This document shows, piece by piece, positions 49,114 to 57,953 of a stretch of DNA of 62,592 bases. Where the stretch lies: the NCBI RefSeq assembly GCF_001183985.1, contig NZ_LFZW01000001.1, positions 80,625 through 143,216 on the forward strand, written 5' to 3'. Both the position numbers and the translations under genes were made by a program. The notes below the pieces were generated by a model. The model did not search any database, had not been told where the DNA came from, and saw nothing but the letters and a program-made list of their open reading frames with translations. The stretch's first letter is position 1. Each line of letters starts with the position of its first letter. This stretch comes from Peribacillus loiseleuriae (GTDB lineage Bacteria > Bacillota > Bacilli > Bacillales > DSM-1321).

Positions 49114-49479
49114 ATGGCACGTATTGCTGGTGTTGATATTCCCCGTGACAAACGTATTGTCATTTCTTTAACATATATTTTCGGTATTGGAAAACAAACT
49201 GCGATTAAGATTCTTGCAGATGCTGGTATTTCTGAGCAAACTCGTACTCGCGACTTAACGGAAGATGAATTAAACAAAATCCGTGAAATCATCGATGCTT
49301 TAAAAGTAGAAGGTGACCTTCGTCGTGAAATTTCTTTAAATATCAAACGTCTAATGGAAATTGGTAGCTACCGTGGTTTACGCCACCGTCGTGGTCTTCC
49401 TGTTCGTGGACAAAATACAAAAAACAACGCTCGTACGCGTAAAGGACCTCGTCGTACAGTAGCTAACAAGAAAAAATAA
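49114..49479 (+). CDS. rpsM: 30S ribosomal protein S13
   Basis: S13 forms bridges B1a and B1b. The ATG is 9 bp after AGAAGGAGGTG and gives [14 protein letters not shown] (121 aa); a GTG 12 bp upstream is part of the ribosome site. The basic C-terminal tail ([15 protein letters not shown]) reaches the P-site tRNA. Confidence 0.97.
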   Translation: MARIAGVDIPRDKRIVISLTYIFGIGKQTAIKILADAGISEQTRTRDLTEDELNKIREIIDALKVEGDLRREISLNIKRLMEIGSYRGLRHRRGLPVRGQNTKNNARTRKGPRRTVANKKK

Positions 49480-49486
49480 TCAGTAA

Positions 49487-49891
<405 letters not shown>

Positions 49892-50070
49892 TTTTTCTGT
49901 ATAAATTTTGTATTCATGTCTATAATGGGACATAATACTAAGTTTGCGTTCTAACAGAATGATTAATTCAGTTGTTGCTCACAAGCGGGAACGTATACAT
50001 GGGGAATTTCGGTTATAAGTTCGGATACTTACTGACCGAGGTTTCGACGTTTTGAAGGAGGGTTTGTTAA

Positions 50071-51015
50071 ATGATCGAAATAGAAAAACCAAAAATCGAA
50101 ACGGTTGAAATCAGCGATGACGCCAAGTATGGCAAGTTCGTCGTAGAGCCACTTGAGCGTGGATATGGAACAACTTTGGGTAACTCCTTACGTCGTATTC
50201 TTCTATCCTCACTCCCAGGTGCTGCTGTCACATCTATACAAATTGATGGAGTGCTGCATGAGTTCTCAACAATTGAAGGCGTCGTAGAAGATGTAACTTC
50301 TATCATTCTTAATGTGAAAAAGCTTGCTCTAAAGATTTATTCCGATGAAGAAAAGACGCTTGAAATTGATGTGCAGGGTGATGGAGTTGTTACAGCTGCT
50401 GATATCACTCATGACAGTGACGTGGAAATTCTTAATCCGGATTTACACATTGCTACTATTGGGAAAAATGGCCATATGCGAATGCGTTTAATGGCTCGTC
50501 GCGGCCGTGGATATACTCCTGCTGATCAGAACAAAAGAGAAGACCAGCCAATTGGTGTGATTCCAATCGATTCGATCTATACTCCTGTAGCTCGTGTTTC
50601 CTACCAAGTTGAAAATACTCGTGTAGGCCAGATGACTAACTATGACAAATTAACGTTTGACGTTTGGACAGATGGAAGCAATGGACCACAAGAGGCAGTT
50701 GCTCTTGGGGCTAAGATTTTAACAGAGCATTTGAATATTTTCGTTGGTTTAACGGATGAAGCTCAAAATGCTGAAATTATGGTAGAAAAAGAAGAAGACC
50801 AAAAAGAAAAAGTTCTTGAGATGACTATTGAGGAACTAGATCTTTCAGTCCGTTCTTATAACTGCTTAAAACGTGCTGGAATTAATACCGTTCAAGAGCT
50901 TGCTCATAAAACGGAAGAAGATATGATGAAAGTACGAAATTTAGGGCGCAAATCACTTGAAGAAGTGAAAGCCAAGCTTGAAGAATTAGGCTTAGGTCTT
51001 CGTAAAGATGACTGA
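50071..51015 (+). CDS. rpoA: DNA-directed RNA polymerase alpha subunit
   Basis: The 314-aa protein has an N-terminal assembly domain (1-230; [20 protein letters not shown] near 36), an acidic linker near 235, and a C-terminal domain (245-314) for UP elements and activators, with [18 protein letters not shown]. The 179-bp gap from rpsK includes TATAATGG at 49921 without a good -35 box, so an internal promoter is uncertain. Confidence 0.98.
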   Translation: MIEIEKPKIETVEISDDAKYGKFVVEPLERGYGTTLGNSLRRILLSSLPGAAVTSIQIDGVLHEFSTIEGVVEDVTSIILNVKKLALKIYSDEEKTLEIDVQGDGVVTAADITHDSDVEILNPDLHIATIGKNGHMRMRLMARRGRGYTPADQNKREDQPIGVIPIDSIYTPVARVSYQVENTRVGQMTNYDKLTFDVWTDGSNGPQEAVALGAKILTEHLNIFVGLTDEAQNAEIMVEKEEDQKEKVLEMTIEELDLSVRSYNCLKRAGINTVQELAHKTEEDMMKVRNLGRKSLEEVKAKLEELGLGLRKDD

Positions 51016-51102
51016 TGACTAGTCGGCTAAGCTGAACTAGGCATTTTATTGTAAGCCTCGCACAATGAATATTTAACTTCTATAGAAGGAGGGAATCTCT
51101 AC

Positions 51103-51465
51103 ATGGGTTACAGAAAGTTAGGACGCACTAGCGCTCAACGTAAAGCATTACTTCGTGATTTAGCTACTGATCTTATCATCCATGAGCGCATTGAAACTAC
51201 AGAAGCACGTGCTAAAGAAATCCGTTCTGTTGTTGAAAAAATGATTACTCTTGGTAAACGTGGTGACTTACACGCTCGTCGTCAAGCAGCTAGCTTCATC
51301 CGTAAAGAAGTGGCTAACGCTGAGAGTGGGCAAGATGCTCTACAAAAATTATTCAGTGACATCGCTCCTCGTTACGAAGAACGTCAAGGCGGTTATACTC
51401 GTATCTTGAAAATGGGTCCACGTCGCGGAGACGCTGCACCAATCGTAGTTATCGAGTTAGTTTAA
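51103..51465 (+). CDS. rplQ: 50S ribosomal protein L17
   Basis: A 120-aa short-form L17 at the tunnel exit, beginning [39 protein letters not shown] precedes the ATG. It is the last gene of the alpha operon, followed by a terminator. Confidence 0.98.
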   Translation: MGYRKLGRTSAQRKALLRDLATDLIIHERIETTEARAKEIRSVVEKMITLGKRGDLHARRQAASFIRKEVANAESGQDALQKLFSDIAPRYEERQGGYTRILKMGPRRGDAAPIVVIELV

Positions 51466-51485
51466 TAACAGCTTTGAAGAGGGCT

Positions 51486-51532
51486 TAGGACAGTTGAACA
51501 AAAACTTGTTCTTCGTCCTTTTCTTTTATATA
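51486..51532 (+). terminator. Terminator of the S10-spc-alpha cluster
   Basis: The AGGAC...GTCCT outer stem plus the GAACAA/TTGTTC inner stem is followed by a T-rich tail, 20 bp after rplQ. Confidence 0.75.
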
Positions 51533-51559
51533 CAACTAGAAAAAACATATAAGAAATCG

Positions 51560-51742
51560 CTATTTGAGTGTTACGATGGCTGGTATGCAGGATGCTGTTA
51601 CCCTCACGTCTAGCTCAAGTACCCCTTCCCGCTTATGTGAAAGCGTAATAAGAATGTACCCATTTATCGAAATGGGTATGAGGAAAAGCTGCTCTTAATT
51701 TACCGATACATTTCGGTGGAAGGGGTGCAGCGTTTTTTTTTA
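51560..51742 (+). ncRNA. Candidate structured leader upstream of ecfA1, ending in a terminator
   Basis: Four elements follow one another: a long-range TTGAG...CTCAA pairing; CGCTT/AAGCG near 51630; a perfect 9-bp TACCCATTT/AAATGGGTA hairpin (51657-51678); and a terminator-like structure. The last has GCTGC (51689-51693) / GCAGC (51727-51731) around ACCGA/TCGGT and is followed by nine Ts. The design resembles a riboswitch or attenuator. I do not recognise its class. ECF transporters take up vitamins and metals, so a ligand switch is plausible but not shown. Confidence 0.5.
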
Positions 51743-51822
51743 TCCAAAAATATGTATGGTTTCATTTCAATCTGAGCTGAGATAAGATAAGAAGAGGTTA
51801 GCTGAGGATAGGAGAGAGCATA

Positions 51823-52662
51823 ATGGGGAAGAAACTGGTTTCATTAGAAAATATCGCTTTCAAATACGAAGGTCAATCAAGACATGCAGTTGATCATGTT
51901 TCTTTTGACATATATGAGGGTGAGTGGCTTGCAATTGTAGGTCATAACGGTTCTGGTAAATCAACACTTGCGAAGCTGCTTAACGGCCTTCAATTTCCTC
52001 AAGCTGGGACTATTCTTGTCAATGGAAAAGAGTTGACTGAAGAGACGGTTTGGGAAGCTCGGAGCAAAATTGGGATGGTTTTTCAAAATCCAGATAATCA
52101 ATTTGTCGGAGCTACTGTGCAGGATGATGTGGCTTTTGGTTTGGAAAATGCGGGTATTCCGTTACCAGAGATGGTTCAAAGGGTGCAGAATGCCTTAAAC
52201 AAAGTGAAAATGGAGAGCTTTCTCAATCAAGAGCCGCACCATCTATCAGGTGGTCAAAAGCAGAGAGTGGCGATTGCAGGTGTCTTAGCCTTGCAGCCAG
52301 ATTTGATAATTTTAGACGAAGCGACTTCTATGCTAGATCCAAGGGGTAGGGAAGAAGTACTTGAAACCGTGAGAGAACTGAAAGAAGAGAATCTTTTAAC
52401 GGTTATTTCCATTACCCATGACCTTGAGGAAGCTGCGAAGGCTGACCGAATGATTGTGATGAATGAGGGGAAACTTTATCGCCAAGGAATACCAACTGAT
52501 ATCTTTCAAATGGAAGGTGAGTTAATAGAGCTAGGTCTCGATATCCCTTTTTCCGTCAAATTAAGTAAAGAATTAAAAGAACGTGGAATTGGATTAATAA
52601 AAAGCCATTTGACAGAGGAAGAGTTGGTGAGAGAACTATGCGAATTACACTCCAAGATGTAG
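51823..52662 (+). CDS. ecfA1: ECF transporter energy-coupling ATPase EcfA1
   Basis: The 279-aa ABC ATPase is one of two motor subunits of the shared ECF module that powers several vitamin-specific S components. Walker [10 protein letters not shown] is near residue 42, the Q-loop at VFQNPDNQF, the signature LSGGQKQRV near 143 and Walker [16 protein letters not shown] follows AGGAGAGAGCATA. It overlaps ecfA2 by 25 bp. Confidence 0.95.
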   Translation: MGKKLVSLENIAFKYEGQSRHAVDHVSFDIYEGEWLAIVGHNGSGKSTLAKLLNGLQFPQAGTILVNGKELTEETVWEARSKIGMVFQNPDNQFVGATVQDDVAFGLENAGIPLPEMVQRVQNALNKVKMESFLNQEPHHLSGGQKQRVAIAGVLALQPDLIILDEATSMLDPRGREEVLETVRELKEENLLTVISITHDLEEAAKADRMIVMNEGKLYRQGIPTDIFQMEGELIELGLDIPFSVKLSKELKERGIGLIKSHLTEEELVRELCELHSKM

Positions 52663-53504
52663 AATATCGATACCAAATAAATACACCGTTCGAACATTTA
52701 GCATTACATGATGTGAATATGGACATTGTATCAGGATCGTATACAGCGATTATTGGACATACCGGTTCAGGAAAATCGACATTGCTTCAACATTTAAACG
52801 CATTGCTGAAGCCGACAAAGGGTTCTATCACGATTGGCGATCGCACGATTGAGTCCGGTCGTAAGGAAAAGCACCTTCGTGCAATAAGAAGAAGTGTAGG
52901 AATTGTATTTCAGTTTCCCGAGCATCAGTTATTTGAAGAAACGGTTGAAAAGGACATTTGCTTTGGCCCGATGAATTTTGGGGTTTCAGAAAAGGATGCA
53001 AAGGACCGTGCGAGGAAAGCTTTAGAACAGGTGGGCATGGATGAAGAGATTCTAGAGAAGTCTCCCTTCGATCTTTCAGGAGGGCAAATGCGCAGAGTGG
53101 CGATTGCTGGTGTTCTAGCGATGGAGCCTGATGTTCTTGTCTTAGATGAGCCGACAGCAGGTTTAGATCCTCGTGGTAGGATGGAGATTATGGACATGTT
53201 CTACCAGCTTCATAAAGAAAGAGGAATTTCAACAATACTTGTTACCCACAGTATGGAGGATGCAGCTCGCTATGCAGATGAAATCATCATCATGCACCAA
53301 GGTACTGTATTTAAAAAAGGGACTCCATTTGATATCTTCTCACAGCCGGAACAATTGCTGGAGTTAGGTCTTGATGTTCCAGATACAGTCCGGTTTCAAT
53401 TGAAGCTACAAAAAGAGTTAGGTGTTCGGTTTGATCGGCCTTGTTTATCGATTGAAGATCTGGCTACTGAAGTTAAAAAGGCAATGGAACGGGGGAATCG
53501 ATAA
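52638..53504 (+). CDS. ecfA2: ECF transporter energy-coupling ATPase EcfA2
   Basis: The partner ATPase has 288 aa, with Walker [10 protein letters not shown] near residue 40, signature LSGGQMRRV and Walker [13 protein letters not shown]. It starts within the end of ecfA1 and its stop shares one base with the ecfT ATG. The tight packing fits a 1:1 heterodimer. Confidence 0.95.
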   Translation: MRITLQDVEYRYQINTPFEHLALHDVNMDIVSGSYTAIIGHTGSGKSTLLQHLNALLKPTKGSITIGDRTIESGRKEKHLRAIRRSVGIVFQFPEHQLFEETVEKDICFGPMNFGVSEKDAKDRARKALEQVGMDEEILEKSPFDLSGGQMRRVAIAGVLAMEPDVLVLDEPTAGLDPRGRMEIMDMFYQLHKERGISTILVTHSMEDAARYADEIIIMHQGTVFKKGTPFDIFSQPEQLLELGLDVPDTVRFQLKLQKELGVRFDRPCLSIEDLATEVKKAMERGNR

Positions 53505-54301
53505 TGCTTGATAAAATGATCCTCGGTAGATATGTTCCTGTTGATTCTACTATCCATAAAATGGACCCACGTTCAAAGTTACTTCTTGTTTTTTTATTTG
53601 TGTGTATCATTTTTTTGGCGAATAATCTGATTTCTTATGGATTGATTGGTTTGTTTACACTAATTTTGCTGATGCTTTCGAAAATACCCATTCGTTTTCT
53701 ATATAACGGATTAAAGCCGATTTTATTTCTAATTATCTTTACATTTGTCCTGCATATTCTGTTTACTAAAGAAGGAGAAGTGGTGTTCAATTTTGGTTGG
53801 TTAGAGATTTATGATGGGGGCTTGAGACAAGGTCTTTTTATTTCACTACGATTTACGTTTTTGATTCTTGTCACTTCACTGCTAACATTAACAACGAATC
53901 CAATTTCCATAACAGATGGGATGGAGACACTTCTGCATCCTTTTAAAAAGTGGAAGCTACCCGTACATGAATTATCACTGATGATGTCGATTGCATTGCG
54001 TTTTATTCCTACTTTGATGGAAGAGACAGATAAAATTATGAAGGCACAAATGGCAAGAGGGGTTGACTTCTCTTCTGGCCCTTTAAAAGAGCGGATTAAA
54101 GCGATTGTCCCATTACTGGTTCCATTGTTTGTGAGTGCATTTAAGAGGGCAGAGGAGCTTGCGATTGCAATGGAAGCTCGTGGCTATCGCGGTGGTGAGG
54201 GACGGACGAAATATCGTCAGTTAAAATGGCAAACAGTTGATACATTATTAATGTTATCGTTAGTAGTTTTGACAATTTTGTTAGTTTTATTACGTTCGTA
54301 A
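53504..54301 (+). CDS. ecfT: ECF transporter transmembrane subunit EcfT
   Basis: EcfT couples the ATPases to the S subunit. The 265-aa protein has several hydrophobic segments and the two coupling motifs with alanine-arginine-glycine: QMARGVDF near residue 184 and MEARGYRG near 225. No S component gene is adjacent, so the module is probably shared (group II ECF). Confidence 0.94.
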   Translation: MLDKMILGRYVPVDSTIHKMDPRSKLLLVFLFVCIIFLANNLISYGLIGLFTLILLMLSKIPIRFLYNGLKPILFLIIFTFVLHILFTKEGEVVFNFGWLEIYDGGLRQGLFISLRFTFLILVTSLLTLTTNPISITDGMETLLHPFKKWKLPVHELSLMMSIALRFIPTLMEETDKIMKAQMARGVDFSSGPLKERIKAIVPLLVPLFVSAFKRAEELAIAMEARGYRGGEGRTKYRQLKWQTVDTLLMLSLVVLTILLVLLRS

Positions 54302-54313
54302 AGAGGGTAGATC

Positions 54314-55063
54314 ATGCAAAGGTATAAATGTACAATTACTTATGATGGAAGCCTTTTTGCTGGCTATCAAGTGCAGCCAGATAAACGCACGGTCCAAAGT
54401 GAGCTTGAAAAGGCGCTTGCTAAAATGCATAAAGGCAAGAATGTCAAAGTGACTGCATCGGGGAGGACCGACGCTGGTGTTCACGCGAAAGGGCAGGTTA
54501 TACATTTTGATTCTCCATACACATTCCCAGCAGAGAAATGGGAACGAGGACTCAATGCATTACTCCCTGATGATATTGTTGTCCTGCATTCATCAGTAGC
54601 TTCTACTGATTTTCATGCCCGCTTTGATACAGATGGCAAGGAATATCGATACTTTGTAAATCGTAGTCATCAAAAAGATCCGTTTCGCCGTAATTATACG
54701 CACCACTTTCCGTATGATTTAAACGAAACATCCATTCGTAAAGCCATCTCTTATTTGGTTGGCACTCACGATTTTTCTAGTTTTTGTGCTGCTAATACAG
54801 ACGTTAAAGATAAGGTTCGTACTCTTCATGAGATTGACTTTTATGAAGAAGGAGACATGTTTGTTTTTCGTTTTAGAGGCACAGGTTTTTTGTATAATAT
54901 GGTCCGAATTCTAGTTGGAACGCTTTTAGAAGTTGGTAATGGGAAAAGGAAAGCTGAAGAAATGCCAATGATTCTTGAAAAAAGGGATCGTGGATTGGCT
55001 GGAAAGACTGCACCTGCACAAGGATTATATTTATGGGAAGTCCATTATCGTGATGGAAATTAA
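54314..55063 (+). CDS. truA: tRNA pseudouridine(38-40) synthase TruA
   Basis: TruA isomerises uridines 38-40 in the anticodon arm. The 249-aa protein shows the catalytic aspartate in GRTDAGVHA (near residue 53) and the GTGFLYNMVRILVGTL segment near 194. AGAGGGTAGATC lies before the ATG. It is 12 bp after ecfT. Confidence 0.95.
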   Translation: MQRYKCTITYDGSLFAGYQVQPDKRTVQSELEKALAKMHKGKNVKVTASGRTDAGVHAKGQVIHFDSPYTFPAEKWERGLNALLPDDIVVLHSSVASTDFHARFDTDGKEYRYFVNRSHQKDPFRRNYTHHFPYDLNETSIRKAISYLVGTHDFSSFCAANTDVKDKVRTLHEIDFYEEGDMFVFRFRGTGFLYNMVRILVGTLLEVGNGKRKAEEMPMILEKRDRGLAGKTAPAQGLYLWEVHYRDGN

Positions 55064-55102
55064 AGTTTTTCTTAAGACAACTAAACCTGGTGTAACATTC
55101 AC

Positions 55103-55131
55103 TTGACAATAGAAGTGGAAGCATATAATAT
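55103..55131 (+). promoter_or_regulatory. Promoter of rplM-rpsI
   Basis: A perfect TTGACA is followed after 17 bp by TAATAT, within the overlapping TATAATATAAT sequence. Confidence 0.75.
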
Positions 55132-55144
55132 AATATGGTATGTA

Positions 55145-55217
55145 TTTTAATCCCGCGATAAGCCCCGGAAAGTTTATTGTGATTGAAAATAAATATAACG
55201 TGAAACAATTTTTAGGA
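55145..55217 (+). promoter_or_regulatory. L13-type leader RNA
   Basis: The segment TTTTAATCCCGCGATAAGCC with CCGGAAAGTTTATTGTGATTG matches, from memory, the conserved leader found before rplM in Bacillus. It is thought to be an autoregulatory site for L13. The exact ends are approximate. Confidence 0.7.
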
Positions 55218-55225
55218 GGTTAATC

Positions 55226-55663
55226 ATGCGTACGACATTTATGGCAAAAGCTAACGAAGTTGAACGTAAATGGTATGTAATTGACGCTGAAGGTAAAACT
55301 TTAGGACGTCTATCTACTGAAGTAGCATCCATTTTACGTGGCAAAAACAAACCAACATTTACACCGAACGTTGATACTGGCGATCATGTAATTTTAATCA
55401 ATGCAGAGAAAATTCATTTAACTGGAAACAAGTTAAATGACAAACTCTACTACCGTCATACTATGCATCCAGGCGGTCTTAAATCAAGAACGGCTCTTGA
55501 GATGCGTACAAACTACCCTGTGAGAATGCTTGAACTTGCTATCAAAGGAATGCTTCCAAAGAATTCTCTAGGTCGTCAAATTTTCAAAAAATTACACGTA
55601 TATGCAGGACCTGAGCACCAACACCAAGCTCAACAACCTGAAGTATACGAATTACGCGGATAA
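55226..55663 (+). CDS. rplM: 50S ribosomal protein L13
   Basis: L13 is an early 50S assembly protein. The 145-aa product begins [20 protein letters not shown], the Bacillus start; the ATG 15 bp further in is less well placed relative to TAGGAGGTTAATC. It ends PEVYELRG as in relatives. Confidence 0.97.
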   Translation: MRTTFMAKANEVERKWYVIDAEGKTLGRLSTEVASILRGKNKPTFTPNVDTGDHVILINAEKIHLTGNKLNDKLYYRHTMHPGGLKSRTALEMRTNYPVRMLELAIKGMLPKNSLGRQIFKKLHVYAGPEHQHQAQQPEVYELRG

Positions 55664-55683
55664 TTATTAAGGAGGTTACTATC

Positions 55684-56076
55684 TTGGCACAAGTTCAATA
55701 TTATGGTACTGGTCGCCGTAAGAGCTCAGTAGCTCGTGTACGTTTAGTACCAGGCGAAGGTCGCGTCGTTATTAACGGACGTGAAATTAATGAATACATC
55801 CCATTTGCAGCGCTACGTGAAGTTGTTAACCAACCACTAGTTGCTACTGAAACTACTGGAACATATGACATTCTTGTAAATGTTAACGGTGGTGGATACA
55901 CTGGTCAAGCTGGCGCAATCCGTCACGGTATCGCACGTGCATTGCTTCAAGTAGATCCAGAATTCCGTCCAGCTCTTAAAGCTGCTGGATTACTAACACG
56001 TGACCCTCGTATGAAAGAACGTAAAAAATACGGTCTTAAAGGCGCGCGTCGTGCACCTCAGTTCTCAAAACGTTAA
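55684..56076 (+). CDS. rpsI: 30S ribosomal protein S9
   Basis: S9 reaches the P-site tRNA with its basic tail ([14 protein letters not shown]). The start is TTG, 7 bp after GGAGGT, giving [15 protein letters not shown] (130 aa). It forms the two-gene rplM-rpsI operon. Confidence 0.97.
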   Translation: MAQVQYYGTGRRKSSVARVRLVPGEGRVVINGREINEYIPFAALREVVNQPLVATETTGTYDILVNVNGGGYTGQAGAIRHGIARALLQVDPEFRPALKAAGLLTRDPRMKERKKYGLKGARRAPQFSKR

Positions 56077-56091
56077 TTTTATTACGTTTCA

Positions 56092-56128
56092 AGGCTCTCG
56101 AACCATTTGGTTTGGGGGTCTTTTTTAT
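56092..56128 (+). terminator. Terminator of rplM-rpsI
   Basis: GGCTCTCGAACCA and GGTTTGGGGGTCT pair with several G-T contacts around a short loop, followed by six Ts. Confidence 0.85.
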
Positions 56129-56194
56129 ATTGAAAATGTCTTTAATCCTCAATGCTAGATAATTGATTATTGTGATAAAGAGGATATCCAAAAT

Positions 56195-56262
56195 AAAAGG
56201 GCCAGACCTCATGCTTTATACGCAGTTTAAACTGTGTATAAACGCGAGGTCTGGCCCTTTTG
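56195..56262 (+). repeat. Long two-tier inverted repeat (GGGCCAGACCTC...GAGGTCTGGCCC)
   Basis: A perfect 16-bp outer stem (AAAAGGGCCAGACCTC with GAGGTCTGGCCCTTTT) encloses a near-perfect 28-bp palindrome (TTTATACGCAGTTT/AAACTGTGTATAAA). The structure is A-tract and T-tract flanked on both sides, so it could act as a bidirectional terminator, but its size suggests a dispersed repeat element. No coding function. Confidence 0.75.
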
Positions 56263-56520
56263 GGAGATCCTTGTCACGATAAAATGGCTTACCAACCGAA
56301 ATCTACCGTGTAAGTAAAGTTTAAAGTAAATGTCGTATTTTGTCGAAGGAGAAAGATTGGTAAGTGCGCCATAATTTGAAATATTCAGGGCTGATTAATG
56401 TCTGTAAGATCCTAATCGAAGGATTAGGTTTGTTATCCAAATGGGAAATTTCCATCTAATAACTAGCATTGCTACCCTAGGCTCGCAGACACTATAGTTA
56501 AGCCAGGAAATAATTTGGGA
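56263..56520. other. Gene-free spacer upstream of ybaK
   Basis: About 260 bp without a credible gene. It has a perfect 7-bp hairpin CCTAATC-GAAG-GATTAGG (56411-56428) and an ATGGGAAATTTCCAT near-palindrome (56441-56455). No promoter could be assigned with confidence. Confidence 0.5.
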
Positions 56521-56540
56521 AAAGGGGTCTGACCCCTTTG
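56521..56540. repeat. Palindrome AAAGGGGTC-T-GACCCCTTT
   Basis: A perfect inverted repeat with a single central base lies immediately upstream of the ybaK ribosome site. It shares the GGTCTG(A/G)CC core with the larger repeat 260 bp upstream. I recall similar GGGTCTGACCC palindromes as frequent intergenic repeats in Bacillaceae. Confidence 0.6.
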
Positions 56541-56552
56541 GAGGTGCTGTTT

Positions 56553-56993
56553 GTGATTATAGAGGGTTTTGAGGAGCGTCGGAGAGTACGCCAGGTAAAA
56601 TATGAGCGACGGTTGCTTCGGGATTTATCTGTGGAAAACATGAGGGTGGGAATTCGGGAGTTTTTTGGTCCTGATTCATTTAATGGAATCCGTGTTTCTG
56701 AGGTTTTGGAGGAAGGTTGCTTTGATGTGGCTGTCGAGAGCTATTTACTTGGGGGCCATTACAGCAGATTTGGTTATTATGGTGAATCTGAAGATATGGT
56801 GAAGGCACGATGCCAAAAAGAAGAGACACATCTTATTGATGCCCTATTTAACTTTATTCTTTATTGGGGGAAGATCGGTGAGCAAGAACTGTACAATGAT
56901 AGCCTTTATTATAGGTGTAGTGCGTATGTTGAAATGTGGTGGAGGGAAGGATTTCAGACTGGGGAAAGATCGTATAAATTAAGACTTCACTAA
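56553..56993 (+). CDS. ybaK: DUF2521 family protein (YbaK-like)
   Basis: The 146-aa product resembles B. subtilis YbaK (DUF2521), of unknown function. It shows the shared pattern of a basic first 25 residues, GCFDVAVESYLLGGHY near residue 53, DALFNF, and the C-terminal WWREGFQTGERSYKLRLH. The start is GTG, 6 bp after GGAGGTG; a TTG 15 bp earlier overlaps the palindrome. It lies just before cwlD as in relatives. No membrane segment or enzyme motif is evident. Confidence 0.8.
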   Translation: MIIEGFEERRRVRQVKYERRLLRDLSVENMRVGIREFFGPDSFNGIRVSEVLEEGCFDVAVESYLLGGHYSRFGYYGESEDMVKARCQKEETHLIDALFNFILYWGKIGEQELYNDSLYYRCSAYVEMWWREGFQTGERSYKLRLH

Positions 56994-57039
56994 AGAGAAC
57001 TATTTGATGATTCACCCAAACAGCTTGTTCTACTTTTTG

Positions 57040-57057
57040 TAAAGTATGCATACTTTA
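57040..57057. promoter_or_regulatory. 18-bp perfect palindrome upstream of cwlD
   Basis: TAAAGTATGCATACTTTA is its own reverse complement. It overlaps a TATAATAT sequence and lies 37 bp before the cwlD start. It may be an operator for a dimeric repressor or part of a sporulation promoter; no known consensus was matched. Confidence 0.55.
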
Positions 57058-57094
57058 TAATATATGGGACTAGGACAAGCGAGAGGTGATCCGA

Positions 57095-57820
57095 ATGGTT
57101 AGAAAATTGAAATATACAGGAGTAGCCCTTGGTCTGATTGCGCTATTCTTAATTGTGACGTTTAAGTTTATGGAAAATGATTCTTGGAATGCGTGGAACC
57201 TTCCTTTGTCTGGGAAAATTATTGTGCTAGACGCCGGGCATGGAGGAATAGATGGGGGAGCCACTGCTGAAAATGTGTTAGAAAAGGAAGTCTCACTGGC
57301 CGTAACATTGAAAATAAGAGACCTCTTACAAGAACAAGGGGCATTAGTTCTTATGACAAGAGAAAGTGACAAGGACCTTGCAGATGAAGGTACGAAAGGT
57401 GTTCGTAATCGAAAGCAGGAAGATTTACATAATCGGGTTGCCTTTATTAATGAATCGAATGCCGATTTATTTCTTAGTATTCACCTCAATTCCATTCCTT
57501 CAAAGAAGTGGAAAGGTGCTCAAACGTTTTATACGGGGAGATTCGAAGAGAATAAAAAGGTGGCAAAATTTATTCAAACTGAAATTATTCGAAACTTAGA
57601 AAATACATCTCGGGAAGCGAAAACCATTAATCAAGTATATGTAATGTCTAACGCAAAAAAACCAGGTGCATTAGTGGAAATTGGCTTTCTTTCTAATAAT
57701 GAAGAAAGAGAAAACCTAATTAAAGAATCTTATCAGGAAAAAATTTCTGCAGCTGTTTATAATGGAGTCTTGCGGTACTTTACAGAGGATTCAGTAGAGA
57801 TTAATGAATATGAGGAATAA
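57095..57820 (+). CDS. cwlD: N-acetylmuramoyl-L-alanine amidase CwlD (spore cortex)
   Basis: CwlD starts muramic-delta-lactam formation in cortex peptidoglycan, preparing the cortex for germination lysis. The 241-aa protein has an N-terminal membrane/signal segment (residues 8-24). Amidase_3 motifs follow: DAGHGG near 46, SIHLNS near 129, and VEIGFLSN near 195, containing the zinc His and the catalytic Glu. ATG follows AGAGGTGATCCGA; a GTG nine bases earlier overlaps this ribosome site. Confidence 0.94.
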   Translation: MVRKLKYTGVALGLIALFLIVTFKFMENDSWNAWNLPLSGKIIVLDAGHGGIDGGATAENVLEKEVSLAVTLKIRDLLQEQGALVLMTRESDKDLADEGTKGVRNRKQEDLHNRVAFINESNADLFLSIHLNSIPSKKWKGAQTFYTGRFEENKKVAKFIQTEIIRNLENTSREAKTINQVYVMSNAKKPGALVEIGFLSNNEERENLIKESYQEKISAAVYNGVLRYFTEDSVEINEYEE

Positions 57821-57901
57821 GATACTTAAAAGTGGAATTAAGACGCCTAAGATTCCAAAAGTAAGTTCAGAAGCTAACGAATAAGCATTCGCTTTGGAAT
57901 A

Positions 57902-57910
57902 TGATATACT
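57902..57910 (+). promoter_or_regulatory. Candidate extended -10 promoter of salA
   Basis: TGATATACT fits an extended -10 element (TGN-TATACT) 44 bp before salA. No good -35 box is present. Confidence 0.4.
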
Positions 57911-57953
57911 ACTATCATTGGAAACGAATTCATTTAAGGTGGGTGCCTAAATC

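Noticed and set aside
51560..51742. Assignment of the ecfA1 leader to a known riboswitch class
   Set aside because: None of the signature core sequences of common classes could be found by eye, so it is left unnamed.
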